A program made the translations under genes and the position numbers. DNA of 64,000 nt from Curtobacterium sp. ER1/6 (GTDB lineage Bacteria; Actinomycetota; Actinomycetes; Actinomycetales; Microbacteriaceae), in the NCBI RefSeq assembly GCF_001742745.1, contig NZ_MJAK01000009.1, positions 52,796 through 116,795 of the forward strand. Direction: 5' to 3'. The notes beneath the pieces were generated by a model. It did no database searches, was not told where the DNA came from, and saw only the letters and a program-made list of their open reading frames with translations. The number at the start of each line of letters is the position of its first letter. Position 1 is the first letter of the stretch. This document shows, piece after piece, positions 45,807 through 55,332 of the stretch.

Positions 45807-46811
45807 GTGCCCCAGGACCGCAGTGGCCGCCCCGCCCGCATCACCGACGTCGCCGCGCTCGCCGGGGTGTCGATCGGGACCGCCTCGAAGGCCCTGAACG
45901 ACACGGGGCAGCTGCGCGACGAGACCCGAGCGCGGGTGAAGGACGCCGCCGAGAAGCTCGGGTTCGTCGGCGACGCCCGGGCTCGTGCGCTGTCGTCCGG
46001 TCGCACGTACACCGTGGGCATGGTCACGACGGACTCGTTCGGACGGTTCACGATGCCGGTGCTGCTCGGGGCCGAGGACGCCCTGTCCGCCGGCGAGGTC
46101 ATGGTCCTGCTCGCCGACACCCGCGACGACCACGTCCGCGAGGCCCACTACCTCCGCTCGCTCGTCGCCCGCGGGGTCGACGGCATCATCGTCACCGGCC
46201 GTTCCGCCGACGCCCGCCCGCCGATCGACGTCCCCGTCCCCGTGCCGGTCGTCTACGCGCTGACCCCGTCCACCTCGGCGTCGGACGTGTCGGTCACCCT
46301 CGACGACGCCGGGGGCGCGGCCGACGCTGCGGCGCACGTGCTGGCACTCGGGCGGCGGCGGGTGGCCGTGGTCTCCGGCCCGGCCGACGCCCGTTCCGCC
46401 GTCAGCCGTGCGACCGGAGCCCGGTCGGTGCTCGGGGACCGCATGGTGGGGGAGCCGATGCACGGCGAGTGGTCGGAGCGGTGGGGGCGGCAGGCCGTGG
46501 ACCTGCTCGACCGTGCTCCGGCAGACGTGGACGCGGTGGTGTGCGGCAACGACCAGATCGCCCGCGGGGTGTGCGACCGGCTGCGCGAGACCGGGCGGAG
46601 CGTCCCCGGTGACGTCGCGGTGACCGGCTACGACGACTGGGACGTGGTGGCGCTGGCGAGTCGTCCGCCGCTGACGACCGTCGACATGCGGTTGGACGAA
46701 CTCGGGCGGATCGCCGGGCGGTCGCTGCTCGAGCTCGTCGCCGGTGGCCGGCCCGCGTCGGTGTCGGTGACGCCGTCCCTGGTGGTGCGCGAGAGCACGG
46801 TCGGCGCGTAG
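45807..46811 (+). CDS. LacI-family repressor beside GH127
   Basis: This 334-residue repressor has the helix-turn-helix RITDVAALAGVSIGTASKALND, whose specificity residues I23, G24 and K28 differ from those of the other LacI proteins. The sugar domain contains GRTYTVGMVTTDSFGRFTMPVL and ends AVTGYDDWDVVALASRPPLTTV. GTG 45807 has an AAAGGA site eight bases upstream, better than the in-frame ATG at 45768. Next to the divergent GH127 gene, it presumably controls that gene through the palindrome at 45703-45718. The inducer is unknown. Confidence 0.87.
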   Translation: MPQDRSGRPARITDVAALAGVSIGTASKALNDTGQLRDETRARVKDAAEKLGFVGDARARALSSGRTYTVGMVTTDSFGRFTMPVLLGAEDALSAGEVMVLLADTRDDHVREAHYLRSLVARGVDGIIVTGRSADARPPIDVPVPVPVVYALTPSTSASDVSVTLDDAGGAADAAAHVLALGRRRVAVVSGPADARSAVSRATGARSVLGDRMVGEPMHGEWSERWGRQAVDLLDRAPADVDAVVCGNDQIARGVCDRLRETGRSVPGDVAVTGYDDWDVVALASRPPLTTVDMRLDELGRIAGRSLLELVAGGRPASVSVTPSLVVRESTVGA

Positions 46812-47008
46812 GGCCGCGGGCGGCGCGCTCGTCGTCGTGCTCGTTCTCGCCGTCGTCCTCGTTCCCCGGGTTCCGCAATTACGGCATCTCGGCGGCGCGC
46901 GCCCTGCTCCTCGGGACCCCGACCGCACACGAGCGGCGAGTCGTGGGACCTCGGCGAGCACGACCCGGGCGGGTCGGCACGGACGAGTCGGGCGGAGTGG
47001 GTCCGGCG

Positions 47009-47425
47009 CCGAGCGGGCAGGACACGCCGCGTGTGGATCGCCGAGCGGGCGGGATCGGTCGCCGGGCGGCGTCGAGGGTGACGGGAACGGCCCGCTCAGT
47101 GGGAGGGCGGCCGGCGCCCCACGGTTCCGGGCGGGTGCGGGTATGCGGGCGAGGCGGGCGGAGTGGGTCCGGCACCGAGCGGGCAGGACATGCCGCGTGT
47201 GGATCGCCGAGCGGGCGGGATCCGTCGCCGGGCGGCGTCGAGGGTGACGGAAACGGCCCGTTCGGCGGGAGCTCGGCGGGCGGATCCACGGTTCTGAGCG
47301 GGCGGGCGTGCGTGCGGGGATGCGGGCGGCGGCGGGCGCCGAGCGGGTCGGACACGCCGCGCGCGGATCGTCGAGCGGGCGGGATCCGTCGCCGGGTGGC
47401 GTCGAGGGTGACGGAAACGGCACGT
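47009..47425. repeat. Three tandem copies of a ~165-base repeat
   Basis: A conserved core of about 87 bases starting CCGAGCGGG occurs at 47009-47095, 47175-47261 and 47339-47425, with period 166 then 164. The cores share blocks such as GAGCGGGCGGGATC and CGTCGAGGGTGACGG; the spacers between are less conserved. Period near 165 and divergence of the spacers suggest an old duplication under some constraint on the core. Confidence 0.75.
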
Positions 47426-47502
47426 TCGGCGGGCGGGCGGCGGGCGGGCGTCGGGAGGGTCTGGCGTGTACGAGCAGGGCGGCGCGCCGTCGCGTTGCAG
47501 GC

Positions 47503-47514
47503 GTGAGCGCTCAC
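47503..47514. promoter_or_regulatory. LacI-type operator GTGAGCGCTCAC, site 4
   Basis: First of two identical palindromes ahead of araB. Its centre is 22 bases from that of site 5, two helical turns, allowing cooperative binding on one face of the DNA. Confidence 0.85.
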
Positions 47515-47524
47515 GTGCCAGGAT

Positions 47525-47536
47525 GTGAGCGCTCAC
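47525..47536. promoter_or_regulatory. LacI-type operator GTGAGCGCTCAC, site 5
   Basis: Second palindrome, 29 bases upstream of the araB ATG and therefore overlapping the transcription start or early leader. Confidence 0.85.
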
Positions 47537-47564
47537 GCAGGACGACGAGGTCTCGGGAGGACAC

Positions 47565-49328
47565 ATGAGCGACGACCGCCGACAGCAGGTCGAACACGGC
47601 CGCACGACCCTCGGCATCGAGCTCGGCTCCACCCGGATCAAGGCGGTCCTGGTCGACGAGGACCTCCGGCCGATCGCGAGCGGCTCCCACGAGTGGGAGA
47701 ACGAGTACGTCGACGGCCGGTGGACCTACCCTCTCGTCGCCGTCGAGACCGGGGTCCGCGCGGCCTACGCCGACCTGGTCGCCGACGTCGAGCGGCAGTT
47801 CGGCGTCCGCCCCACGACCTTCCGCGCCGCCGGTGTGTCCGCGATGATGCACGGCTACCTGGCGTTCGACGAGGACGGCGAGTTGCTCGTCCCGTTCCGG
47901 ACCTGGCGCAACACCTCGACCGGCCCCGCGGCCGAGCGCCTCAGCGACGCGCTCGACTTCAACGTGCCGCAGCGCTGGTCGATCGCACACCTGGTGCAGG
48001 CGGTGCTGGACGAGGAGCCCCACGTCGCCCAGCTCGCCGGCATCACCACCCTCGCCGGGTACGTGCACCGGATGCTCACCGGCCAGGACGTCCTGGGCGT
48101 CGGCGACGCGAGCGGGATGTTCCCGATCGAGTCCGGTCCGGTCGACAGCGCCCCGGGGGAGCCCGGCCGCCGCGACTACGACGTCGGCATGCTCGCGACC
48201 ACGCAGGACCTGCTCGGCGAGCGCGTCCCCGACCTCCGCGCACTGCTGCCCGACGTGCTCGTCGCCGGCGAGGACGCGGGTGCGCTCACCGCCGAGGGTG
48301 CCGCGTGGCTCGACCCGACCGGCACCCTGCAGCCCGGCGTGGCGTTCTGCCCGCCCGAGGGCGACGCGGGCACGGGCATGGTCGCGACGAACGCGGTGGC
48401 CCCCCGGACCGGCAACGTCAGCGTCGGCACGAGCATCTTCGCGATGGTCGTGCTCGAGCGGGCGCTGTCCACCCCGCACGAGGAGCTCGACGTCGTCACG
48501 ACCCCCACGGGTGACGCCGTCGCGATGGTGCACTGCAACAACGGTGCGAGCGAGATCGCCGCGTGGGCACGCGTGTTCGGCCGGTTCGCCGAGGCGGCGG
48601 GCGAGCGCGCCGGCACCACGGCACCGAGCATCGACGACGTCTACGCGACGCTCCTGGCCGAGGCGGCCGACGCCGACCCGGACGCCGGTGGTCTGCTCTC
48701 GTTCAACTACCTGGCCGGCGAGCCCGTGACCGGTGTCGAGGACGGCCGACCGCTGCTGCTCCGCACACCGGGCGCCCGGTTCACCCTCGGCAACCTGGTC
48801 CGCTCCGAGGTCCACGGCGCCTTCGCCACCCTCGCGATCGGCATGGAGGTCCTGCACGGCGAACACGTCGCCGTCGACCGGATGACCGCGCACGGCGGGC
48901 TCTTCCGCACGCCCGGGGCACCGCAGCGCCTGCTCGCCGCGGCGCTCCGCGTGCCGGTCGCCCTCGAGGAGACCGCCGGTGAGGGCGGCGCCTGGGGCAT
49001 CGCCGTCCTGGCCGCCTACCTCGAGCACACCGACCGGTCGCTCGCGGACTTCCTCGCCGACACGGTGTTCGGCGGGGACGCCGTCCACGTCGCCGAGCCC
49101 GACCAGCGGGACGTCGAGGGGTTCCAGGACTACCTCGGCCGGTACCGCGCGGCCCTGCCCGTGCAGGACGTGGCGGCAGCGGCGACCCGCACCGGCGCAC
49201 CGACGGACCAGGGCGAGCCGACCGACCCGGACGTGTCCGCCGACCAGGGCGAGCCGACCGACGGGGCCGAGCCGCGCCTCCCGGCCGAGCAGACAGCAGC
49301 GACCGACCAGAAGGAGCCGACCCGATGA
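47565..49328 (+). CDS. araB: L-ribulokinase, FGGY family
   Basis: This ATP-dependent kinase phosphorylates L-ribulose to L-ribulose-5-phosphate. The 587-residue FGGY fold starts [20 protein letters not shown]; the second domain has [17 protein letters not shown] and [12 protein letters not shown] phosphate loops. It belongs to the XylB-like form of AraB common in Actinobacteria. ATG 47565 has a GGGAGG site. The last ~50 residues are a low-complexity tail with repeated DQGEPTD units, not expected in the family. It is first in araB-araD-araA, and its stop overlaps araD (ATGA). Two LacI operators precede it. Confidence 0.9.
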   Translation: MSDDRRQQVEHGRTTLGIELGSTRIKAVLVDEDLRPIASGSHEWENEYVDGRWTYPLVAVETGVRAAYADLVADVERQFGVRPTTFRAAGVSAMMHGYLAFDEDGELLVPFRTWRNTSTGPAAERLSDALDFNVPQRWSIAHLVQAVLDEEPHVAQLAGITTLAGYVHRMLTGQDVLGVGDASGMFPIESGPVDSAPGEPGRRDYDVGMLATTQDLLGERVPDLRALLPDVLVAGEDAGALTAEGAAWLDPTGTLQPGVAFCPPEGDAGTGMVATNAVAPRTGNVSVGTSIFAMVVLERALSTPHEELDVVTTPTGDAVAMVHCNNGASEIAAWARVFGRFAEAAGERAGTTAPSIDDVYATLLAEAADADPDAGGLLSFNYLAGEPVTGVEDGRPLLLRTPGARFTLGNLVRSEVHGAFATLAIGMEVLHGEHVAVDRMTAHGGLFRTPGAPQRLLAAALRVPVALEETAGEGGAWGIAVLAAYLEHTDRSLADFLADTVFGGDAVHVAEPDQRDVEGFQDYLGRYRAALPVQDVAAAATRTGAPTDQGEPTDPDVSADQGEPTDGAEPRLPAEQTAATDQKEPTR

Positions 49329-50035
49329 CCAAAGCGCCCACCGACGAGACGAAGGCGGCCGTCGCCGCGGCCCGCGAGCGCGTCGCCGCCCTGCACGGCG
49401 AGCTCGTCCGCTACGGCCTGGTGATCTGGACCGGCGGGAACGTCTCGCAGCGCGTGCCCGGCACCGACCTGTTCGTCATCAAGCCCAGCGGGGTGTCGAG
49501 CGACGACCTGACCCCGGAGAACCAGGTGGTCTGCACCCTCGACGGCGTCCCGGCGGACGGCTGGGGCAACGCGCACGGCCCGTCCTCCGACACCGCCGCG
49601 CACGCCTTCGTGTACCGGAACATGCCGGAGGTCGGCGGCGTCGTGCACACGCACTCGACCTACGCGACGGCGTGGGCGGCCCGCGCCGAGGAGATCCCGT
49701 GCGTGATCACGGCGATGGCGGACGAGTTCGGCGGACCGATCCCGGTCGGCCCCTTCGCGATCATCGGCGACGACTCGATCGGCCGCGGCGTCGTCGACAC
49801 GCTCAGCGGCCACCGCTCCCGCGCGGTGCTGATGCAGAACCACGGCGTGTTCACGATCGGCAAGGACGCGAAGGACGCCGTGAAGGCCGCCGTGATGTGC
49901 GAGGACGTCGCACGCACGGTGCACATCGCCAAGCAGGGCGGCGAGCTCGTGCCGATCGCCCCCGACGACGTCGATCGACTCTTCGACCGCTACCAGAACG
50001 TCTACGGACAGAACCCCGAAGGAGCCATGCGATGA
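49325..50035 (+). CDS. araD: L-ribulose-5-phosphate 4-epimerase
   Basis: This zinc-dependent class II aldolase-like enzyme (236 residues) converts L-ribulose-5-phosphate to D-xylulose-5-phosphate for the pentose phosphate pathway. [24 protein letters not shown] forms the phosphate site, [12 protein letters not shown] holds the zinc histidines, and [20 protein letters not shown] holds the third. It is coupled by 4-base overlaps to araB before it and araA after it, giving a complete arabinose-to-xylulose-phosphate module. Confidence 0.95.
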   Translation: MTKAPTDETKAAVAAARERVAALHGELVRYGLVIWTGGNVSQRVPGTDLFVIKPSGVSSDDLTPENQVVCTLDGVPADGWGNAHGPSSDTAAHAFVYRNMPEVGGVVHTHSTYATAWAARAEEIPCVITAMADEFGGPIPVGPFAIIGDDSIGRGVVDTLSGHRSRAVLMQNHGVFTIGKDAKDAVKAAVMCEDVARTVHIAKQGGELVPIAPDDVDRLFDRYQNVYGQNPEGAMR

Positions 50036-51555
50036 CGCAGGTGAACCCCCAGGCCACCCTCGACAGCTACGAGGTCTGGTTCCTCACCGGCTCCCAGGGC
50101 CTGTACGGCGAGGAGACCCTCCGCCAGGTGGAGGAGCAGAGCAAGGCCGTGCACGCGCAGCTCGCGGGCGCGCTGCCGGTGAAGCTCGTGTGGAAGCCGG
50201 TCCTCAAGGACGCCGACGGCATCCGCCGTGCCCTCATCGAGGCCAGTGCGGACGACCGGGTGATCGGCGTCACGACGTGGATGCACACGTTCAGCCCGGC
50301 GAAGATGTGGATCGGCGGCCTCCAGGCGCTGACGAAGCCGCTGCTGCACCTGCACACGCAGGCGAACGTCGCGCTGCCGTGGGGCGACATCGACTTCGAC
50401 TTCATGAACCTCAACCAGGCCGCGCACGGCGACCGCGAGTTCGGGTACGCCCTGGCGCGTCTCGGGGTCCGGCACGCGACGGCCGTCGGGCACGTCTCCG
50501 ACCCCCGCGTGCAGCAGCGGGTGGCGAACTGGACGCGCGCCGCGGCCGGTGCTGCCGCCGTCCGGGAGCTCAAGCTGACGCGCTTCGGCGACAACATGCG
50601 CTACGTCGCCGTCACCGAGGGCGACAAGACCGAGGCGGAGATCGAGCTCGGCGTGCAGGTGAACACCTGGGCCGTGAACGAGCTCGCGGACGCCGTCGCA
50701 GCGGCAGGAGCGGACACGGCAGCGGTCGACGCGTTGGTTGCCGAGTACGACGCGCAGTACGACGTCGTCGACGACCTGCGCGACGGCGGTGCACGCCGGG
50801 CCGCGCTCCGCGACGGCGCCGCGATCGAGCTCGGCCTCCGCGCCCTGCTGGAGCAGAACGGCTCCGCCGCGTTCACCACGAACTTCGAGGACCTCGGCAC
50901 GCTCAAGCAGCTGCCCGGCCTCGCGGTCCAGCGGCTGATGGCCGACGGCTACGGCTTCGGTGCCGAGGGCGACTGGAAGACCGCCGTCCTCGTCCGCGCG
51001 ATGAACGTCGCCGGCGCGGGGCTGCCCGGCGGTGCCTCCCTGATGGAGGACTACACGTACGACCTCACCCCGGGCGCGGAGAAGATCCTCGGCGCGCACA
51101 TGCTCGAGGTCTCGCCGACGCTCACCACCTCGACGCCGACGCTCGAGATCCACCCGCTCGGCATCGGCGGCAAGGACGACCCGGTGCGCCTGGTCTTCAC
51201 GGCCGACGCGGGCGAGGCCGTGGTGGTCGCGCTCTCCGACACCCGCGACGGCTTCCGCCTGACCGCGAACGTCGTCGACGTCGTGCCCCCGACCGAGGCC
51301 CTGCCGAAGCTCCCCGTCGGCCGTGCCGTCTGGGAGCCGCGTCCGTCGTTCCCCGTCGCCGCGGAGGCGTGGCTCACCGCCGGCGCCGCGCACCACACCG
51401 TGATGACGACGGCCGTCGGCCTGCAGGTCGTCGAGGACCTCGCGACCATGGTCGGCACCGAGTTCCTCGTCATCGACGAGCACACCACGGCCCGCGGCTT
51501 CCGCGACGAGCTGCGCCTCCAGCAGGCGTGGCACCGTCTCGACCGCGGGTTCTAG
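50032..51555 (+). CDS. araA: L-arabinose isomerase
   Basis: It interconverts L-arabinose and L-ribulose, the first cytosolic step. The 507-residue length fits the family. [28 protein letters not shown]-like [18 protein letters not shown] and [14 protein letters not shown] are signature segments, and the metal ligands lie in TTNFEDLG and the late His of [12 protein letters not shown] 50032 overlaps the araD stop. It is unusual to have araA last; five bases later a flavin oxidase gene begins, so a fourth gene shares the transcript. Confidence 0.96.
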   Translation: MTQVNPQATLDSYEVWFLTGSQGLYGEETLRQVEEQSKAVHAQLAGALPVKLVWKPVLKDADGIRRALIEASADDRVIGVTTWMHTFSPAKMWIGGLQALTKPLLHLHTQANVALPWGDIDFDFMNLNQAAHGDREFGYALARLGVRHATAVGHVSDPRVQQRVANWTRAAAGAAAVRELKLTRFGDNMRYVAVTEGDKTEAEIELGVQVNTWAVNELADAVAAAGADTAAVDALVAEYDAQYDVVDDLRDGGARRAALRDGAAIELGLRALLEQNGSAAFTTNFEDLGTLKQLPGLAVQRLMADGYGFGAEGDWKTAVLVRAMNVAGAGLPGGASLMEDYTYDLTPGAEKILGAHMLEVSPTLTTSTPTLEIHPLGIGGKDDPVRLVFTADAGEAVVVALSDTRDGFRLTANVVDVVPPTEALPKLPVGRAVWEPRPSFPVAAEAWLTAGAAHHTVMTTAVGLQVVEDLATMVGTEFLVIDEHTTARGFRDELRLQQAWHRLDRGF

Positions 51556-51559
51556 GACC

Positions 51560-52825
51560 GTGACCGTGGCCGCGACGACGCGCACCAACTGGGCGGGGAA
51601 CGTCACCTACCGTGCTTCCGCGCTGGAACGCCCCACCTCGGTGGCGGAGCTCCAGCAGCTCGTCGCGGCCACGCCGCGCCTGACGGCGCTCGGATCGACG
51701 CACTCGTTCAACGAGATCGCCGACACCGACGCCGTGCAGGTCACGCTCGCCGGTCTCCCGCAGCTGCTCGACATCGACGAGACGCGCCGGGTCGTGCGCG
51801 TCGCGGCCGGGATGACGCACAGTCAGCTGGCGTCCGGACTGGAGGCCCGTGGCTGGGCCCTCGCGAACCTCGCCTCCCTGCCGCACATCTCGGTCGCCGG
51901 TGCGGTCGCGACGGGCACGCACGGCTCGGGCGTCCGCAACCCCTCGCTCGCGCAGGCCGTGGTCGGTCTCGACGTCGTCCGCGCCTCGGGCGCGGTCGAC
52001 CGGGTCGACGCCTCGTCGCCCGACGACGCCCTCGACGCGCACCGGGTGGCCCTCGGGGCGCTCGGTGTCGTCACCGCGGTCGAGCTCGCGATCGAGCCGA
52101 CGTTCCAGGTCGCCACGACCGTGCACCTCGACCTGCCGTGGGACGCCGTGTCGGCCCACTTCGACGACGTGATGTCCGATGCCTACTCGGTGTCGATGTT
52201 CACCTCGTTCGACGACCGCGGCGCCCGGCAGGTGTGGACGAAGCACCGCGTCGACGAGCCCGGGCCCGCGGTCGACCTCGTCGCCCTCGGTGCCCGCCGC
52301 GCCGACGGACCGGTGCACCCGGGTGAGAACGACGCCGCGAGCGTCACCGAGCAGGGCGGTGTCCCCGGCCCCTGGGCCGAGCGGCTGCCGCACTTCCGGT
52401 CGACCTTCACGCCGTCCACCGGGGCGGAGATCCAGGCGGAGTACCTGATCCCCGCGGCGCACGCCGTCGCGGCACTCGATGCCCTGCGTCCGCTCGAGCC
52501 GGTGTTCGCACCGCTGCTCATCGCCGCGGAGGTCCGGACGATCGCGGCGGACACCGCCTGGCTCGCGCCCTCGACCGGTCGACGGTCGGTCGGTCTGCAC
52601 TTCACGTTCCGGCGCGACCCGGCGGCCGTCGCTTCGGCGGTCGAGCGGATCGAGGCGGTCCTCGCGCCGTTCGACCCCCGGCCGCACTGGGGCAAGGTGT
52701 CGGCGGCGGGCGTGGAGCGACTGCACGAGGCCTACCCGCGGCTCGACGACTTCGCAGCCCTCGCGCGCGGCCTCGACCCGGCCGGGCGGTTCCGCAACGC
52801 GTTCCTGGCGCGCGTGCTGTCCTGA
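51560..52825 (+). CDS. FAD-linked alditol/aldonolactone oxidase (AldO/xylitol oxidase-like)
   Basis: This VAO-type flavoprotein of 421 residues has the N-terminal FAD domain TRTNWAGNVTYRASALERP, the GATGTHGSG-like loop VATGTHGSGVRNPSL with the probable covalent-flavin histidine, and the C-terminal motif PRPHWGKV typical of alditol and L-gulonolactone-type oxidases. Members oxidise xylitol, sorbitol or aldonolactones with O2, producing H2O2. GTG 51560 begins five bases after araA, so it belongs to the ara operon. A role in arabinitol or arabinonolactone handling is plausible but inferred. Confidence 0.85.
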   Translation: MTVAATTRTNWAGNVTYRASALERPTSVAELQQLVAATPRLTALGSTHSFNEIADTDAVQVTLAGLPQLLDIDETRRVVRVAAGMTHSQLASGLEARGWALANLASLPHISVAGAVATGTHGSGVRNPSLAQAVVGLDVVRASGAVDRVDASSPDDALDAHRVALGALGVVTAVELAIEPTFQVATTVHLDLPWDAVSAHFDDVMSDAYSVSMFTSFDDRGARQVWTKHRVDEPGPAVDLVALGARRADGPVHPGENDAASVTEQGGVPGPWAERLPHFRSTFTPSTGAEIQAEYLIPAAHAVAALDALRPLEPVFAPLLIAAEVRTIAADTAWLAPSTGRRSVGLHFTFRRDPAAVASAVERIEAVLAPFDPRPHWGKVSAAGVERLHEAYPRLDDFAALARGLDPAGRFRNAFLARVLS

Positions 52826-53066
52826 CCGCCGCGCGGGGGCGTGCGCGTGCGCGGGCGCCGGCGCGTGCGCGTGCGCGGGCGTGGGCGTGTACGTGGTTCG
52901 AACCACGGATGCGACGTCGAACCACGCGCCGGGGCTGGTTCGACGTCGGGACCGTGGTTCGACACGTACCCGCGAGCGGGCGGGATCAGCAGATGTGCAG
53001 GAGTTCGGCGGCTCGGGCACGGGTGGGTCGCTGAGTGCTCACATGTGTGGACACAAAGGTTGGTGC
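52826..53066. other. Intergenic region with alternating GC tract and TGGTTCGA motifs
   Basis: A tract of alternating purine-pyrimidine GCGTGCGC units at 52840-52890 is followed by a cluster of TGGTTCGA/TCGAACCA motifs: the perfect palindrome GTGGTTCGAACCAC (52893-52906), an inverted pair at 52916-52944 (9-base arms) and a further copy near 52954-52962. It could be a terminator for the ara operon plus a protein-binding cluster; no gene is evident. Confidence 0.6.
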
Positions 53067-54017
53067 ATGGCGAACCTCAACCGGATCCTCGGCATGGCCT
53101 CGAAGGTCATCGACAAGCAGATGCAGAAGCAGCGCGGTCAGGGGAACGCCGCCGCTGGCAACCAGCAGCCGTCCTCGGGCGGGAGCGACTGGCGTGACAT
53201 CGTCCGCACGGCCGCGGACAAGCTGACGGGCGACGACCGCTCGCAGCAGCAGCGCCCGCACGGACAGCAGCAGCAGTACGGGCAGCCCCAGCAGCAGCAG
53301 TACGGCCAGCAGCAACCCCACCAGCAGCAGTACGGGCAGCCGCAGCACGGTGGCCGACCGCAGCAGCACGGCCAGGCCGACCCCGACAAGGTCGCGCTGG
53401 CGAAGTACGACTACCTGCTCCGCACGTCGAACCCCGACCAGCTCGAACAGGTCCACCACGACGCGTTCGCCCGCCTCACGCCGGCGCAGCGGCAGCAGGT
53501 CCGTGACCGACTCAACTCCGAGCTGCCGCCGCACGAGCACCTGCGCGACGACTCGTCGGGCGGCATGGCCCGGGCGATGACCCGCGGGGAGATGTCCCGC
53601 CCCGGGCTCATCCGTCGTGTGCTCGGCGGGTCCGGCCGGTCGACGGGCGGGCGCGGTGGTGCCTTCGCCGGCGGCGCCGCGGTCGGAGCCGGTGCAATGG
53701 CGGTCGGCGGCCTGGCCGTGGCGGTCGCCGGTGGTGCCGTCGTCAGTGCGGCCGCCGCGCCGGTGCTCGCCGGAGCCGCGGACCTCGGCGTCGACTTCGA
53801 GGGCATCGCGTCCGGCATCGGCGACCTCGGCCTGGCCGACCTCGGCGGCGGGGTCGAGGGCTTCGCGGCCGAGGGCGAGCAGTTCCTCGGCGGCCTGGGC
53901 GAACAGGCGAGCGGCCTCGGCGAGCAGGCATCCGGCCTGGGCGAGCAGGCATCCGGCCTGGGCGAGCAGGCGTCGAACCTCGGGAACGACTTCCTCGGCG
54001 GCCTGTTCGACCGCTGA
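53067..54017 (+). CDS. Gln-rich repeat protein with glycine-zipper segment
   Basis: I do not recognise a defined function; relatives in the same bacterial family carry dubious 'cation-transporting ATPase' names. The 316-residue protein has an N-terminal segment MANLNRILGMASKVIDKQMQ, a Gln-rich block with QQYGQPQ repeats (about 65-105), a conserved folded segment KYDYLLRTSNPDQLEQVHHDAFARL, then an Ala/Gly-rich hydrophobic stretch (about 200-250). Near the C-terminus GEQASGL is repeated four times in heptads. ATG 53067 has an AAAGG site. The mix of low-complexity and hydrophobic parts suggests assembly or membrane association. Confidence 0.75.
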   Translation: MANLNRILGMASKVIDKQMQKQRGQGNAAAGNQQPSSGGSDWRDIVRTAADKLTGDDRSQQQRPHGQQQQYGQPQQQQYGQQQPHQQQYGQPQHGGRPQQHGQADPDKVALAKYDYLLRTSNPDQLEQVHHDAFARLTPAQRQQVRDRLNSELPPHEHLRDDSSGGMARAMTRGEMSRPGLIRRVLGGSGRSTGGRGGAFAGGAAVGAGAMAVGGLAVAVAGGAVVSAAAAPVLAGAADLGVDFEGIASGIGDLGLADLGGGVEGFAAEGEQFLGGLGEQASGLGEQASGLGEQASGLGEQASNLGNDFLGGLFDR

Positions 54018-54055
54018 CCCCTCCGCGGTCGGCGGACGGACGGTGGGACGGGGCC

Positions 54056-55270
54056 TCAGAGGGACTCGAGCACGTCGACCGCCCGCCGCACGCCGTGCTC
54101 CCGCCGCACGAGCCGACCCACCTCCGCGGCCCGCTCGCGGCGGGACAGGGCATCGCCCATCGCCGAAGCGAGCGTCCAGGCCGACAGGCGCCGCAGCGGG
54201 ACCGCCGCCGCGGCGAGCCCCTGCCGGTGCAGCTGCGCGGCCCAGAACGGCTGGTCGGCCGTGACGGGCACGACGACGGCGGGCACCCCGGCCCGGGCGA
54301 CCGCGTGGGAGGTGCCGGCACCGCCGTGGTGCACCGCGAGGGCCGCACCCGGCAACACCGCGTCGAACGGTGCCGAGCGCACCGCGAGCACGTCCGGACC
54401 GCGGCACTCCGACGGCAGCGCGAGGCCGCCCCACCCGGTGACGAGCAACACGCGGAGACCGTGGAACCGGGCGGCCGTGACGACCGCACGTCCGCGGGCC
54501 GATGCCTCCCCGTCGGCCGACGGACCGAGCGAGGCCATCGAACCGAGCGACGCCACGACGAAGGGGCCGGCATCGAGGAACGCGGCGACGGCCGGGTCGG
54601 CGGTCGGGGCTGGTCCGTCCTCGTACCAGGCACCCGTCTGGTGGACGCGCTCCGGCCAGTCGTCCGGACGCGGCAGCAGCGCGGGGCTGACCGCCATCAG
54701 GGTCGCTCGCGAGGACGACCGCCGGGCGGGACCACGACCTCCCGGCAACCCGGCGGCGGCACGCGCGACGTCGGCGTCGAACAGGCGTGCGGCGGCGCGC
54801 GGCACGGCGTAGCTGGTCCGGTTGCCCGAGCCGAGGTCTCGGGTGGCCGTCGGGCCGCCGGCGGCGGGGAAGCGCGCGCTCGGGGTCGCCACGGGCGCGA
54901 ACTCCGCCAGCACGCGGGGCACGCCGAGCGTGTCCGTCACCATCGGGGCACTGAGGATCAGCGGGTGGTGCACCACCACGTCGGGGTCGAAGGCGACGGT
55001 CTCCCGCACCGCGGCGGCGAACATGCGCCGCATCGCGGGCCGCACCTCGGAGCGCACGTGGTGTGCGATCGCGATCGGGGAGCGTCCGGGAGGCGCGAGC
55101 ACCCGACGGGCGTCCAGGCCGAGGGGCACGGTGTCCACGTCCGCGGGTGCGACGGCGTCGTCGGGCAGTGCCAGCCGGACCTCGTGACCGCAGGCGGCGG
55201 CGTGCCGTGCCAGCGCAGTGAACGGCTCCACGTCGCCTCGGGTGCCTGCGGTGAGCAGCATCATGCGCAT
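54056..55270 (-). CDS. GT1-family glycosyltransferase
   Basis: This GT-B nucleotide-sugar transferase of 404 residues starts MMLLTAGTRGDVEPFTALARHA, the form used by sterol, antibiotic and lipid glycosyltransferases. The donor site near the C-terminus is AVHHGGAGTSHAVARAGVPA followed by VVPVTADQPFWA. There is no signal peptide. It is divergent, by 62 bases, from a lycopene-elongase-like gene and a desaturase gene, so a terpenoid or carotenoid acceptor is a reasonable guess. An antibiotic or surface lipid acceptor is also possible. Confidence 0.82.
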   Translation of the reverse strand: MRMMLLTAGTRGDVEPFTALARHAAACGHEVRLALPDDAVAPADVDTVPLGLDARRVLAPPGRSPIAIAHHVRSEVRPAMRRMFAAAVRETVAFDPDVVVHHPLILSAPMVTDTLGVPRVLAEFAPVATPSARFPAAGGPTATRDLGSGNRTSYAVPRAAARLFDADVARAAAGLPGGRGPARRSSSRATLMAVSPALLPRPDDWPERVHQTGAWYEDGPAPTADPAVAAFLDAGPFVVASLGSMASLGPSADGEASARGRAVVTAARFHGLRVLLVTGWGGLALPSECRGPDVLAVRSAPFDAVLPGAALAVHHGGAGTSHAVARAGVPAVVVPVTADQPFWAAQLHRQGLAAAAVPLRRLSAWTLASAMGDALSRRERAAEVGRLVRREHGVRRAVDVLESL

Positions 55271-55332
55271 CCGACCAGTGTGGCCCGGGCACCGTCACGC
55301 GGTGCCGACCCGCGGCGCGTACGCTCGACCTC

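Larger units (their letters stand above)
46812..47564. other. Long intergenic region before araB
   Basis: About 750 bases without a supportable gene. It holds three tandem copies of a roughly 165-base GC-rich unit (46985-47450) and, at its right end, two LacI operators before the araB start. Open frames on both strands here are GC-rich and repetitive and differ between repeat copies, so I do not call them genes. Confidence 0.6.

Noticed and set aside
42885..47423. Very long open frame (about 1500 codons) antisense to LacI and other genes
   Set aside because: It lies across well-supported genes in other frames, has Arg/Pro/Gly-rich composition typical of GC-driven shadow frames, and shows no domain.
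46837..47514. Several overlapping open frames in the region before araB
   Set aside because: They follow the tandem repeats, are equally open on both strands and have no ribosome sites or recognisable motifs.
53033..53042. TGAGTGCTCA upstream of the Gln-rich protein as a sixth arabinose operator
   Set aside because: It differs from GTGAGCGCTCAC at two positions including the central CG, so it is more likely chance.
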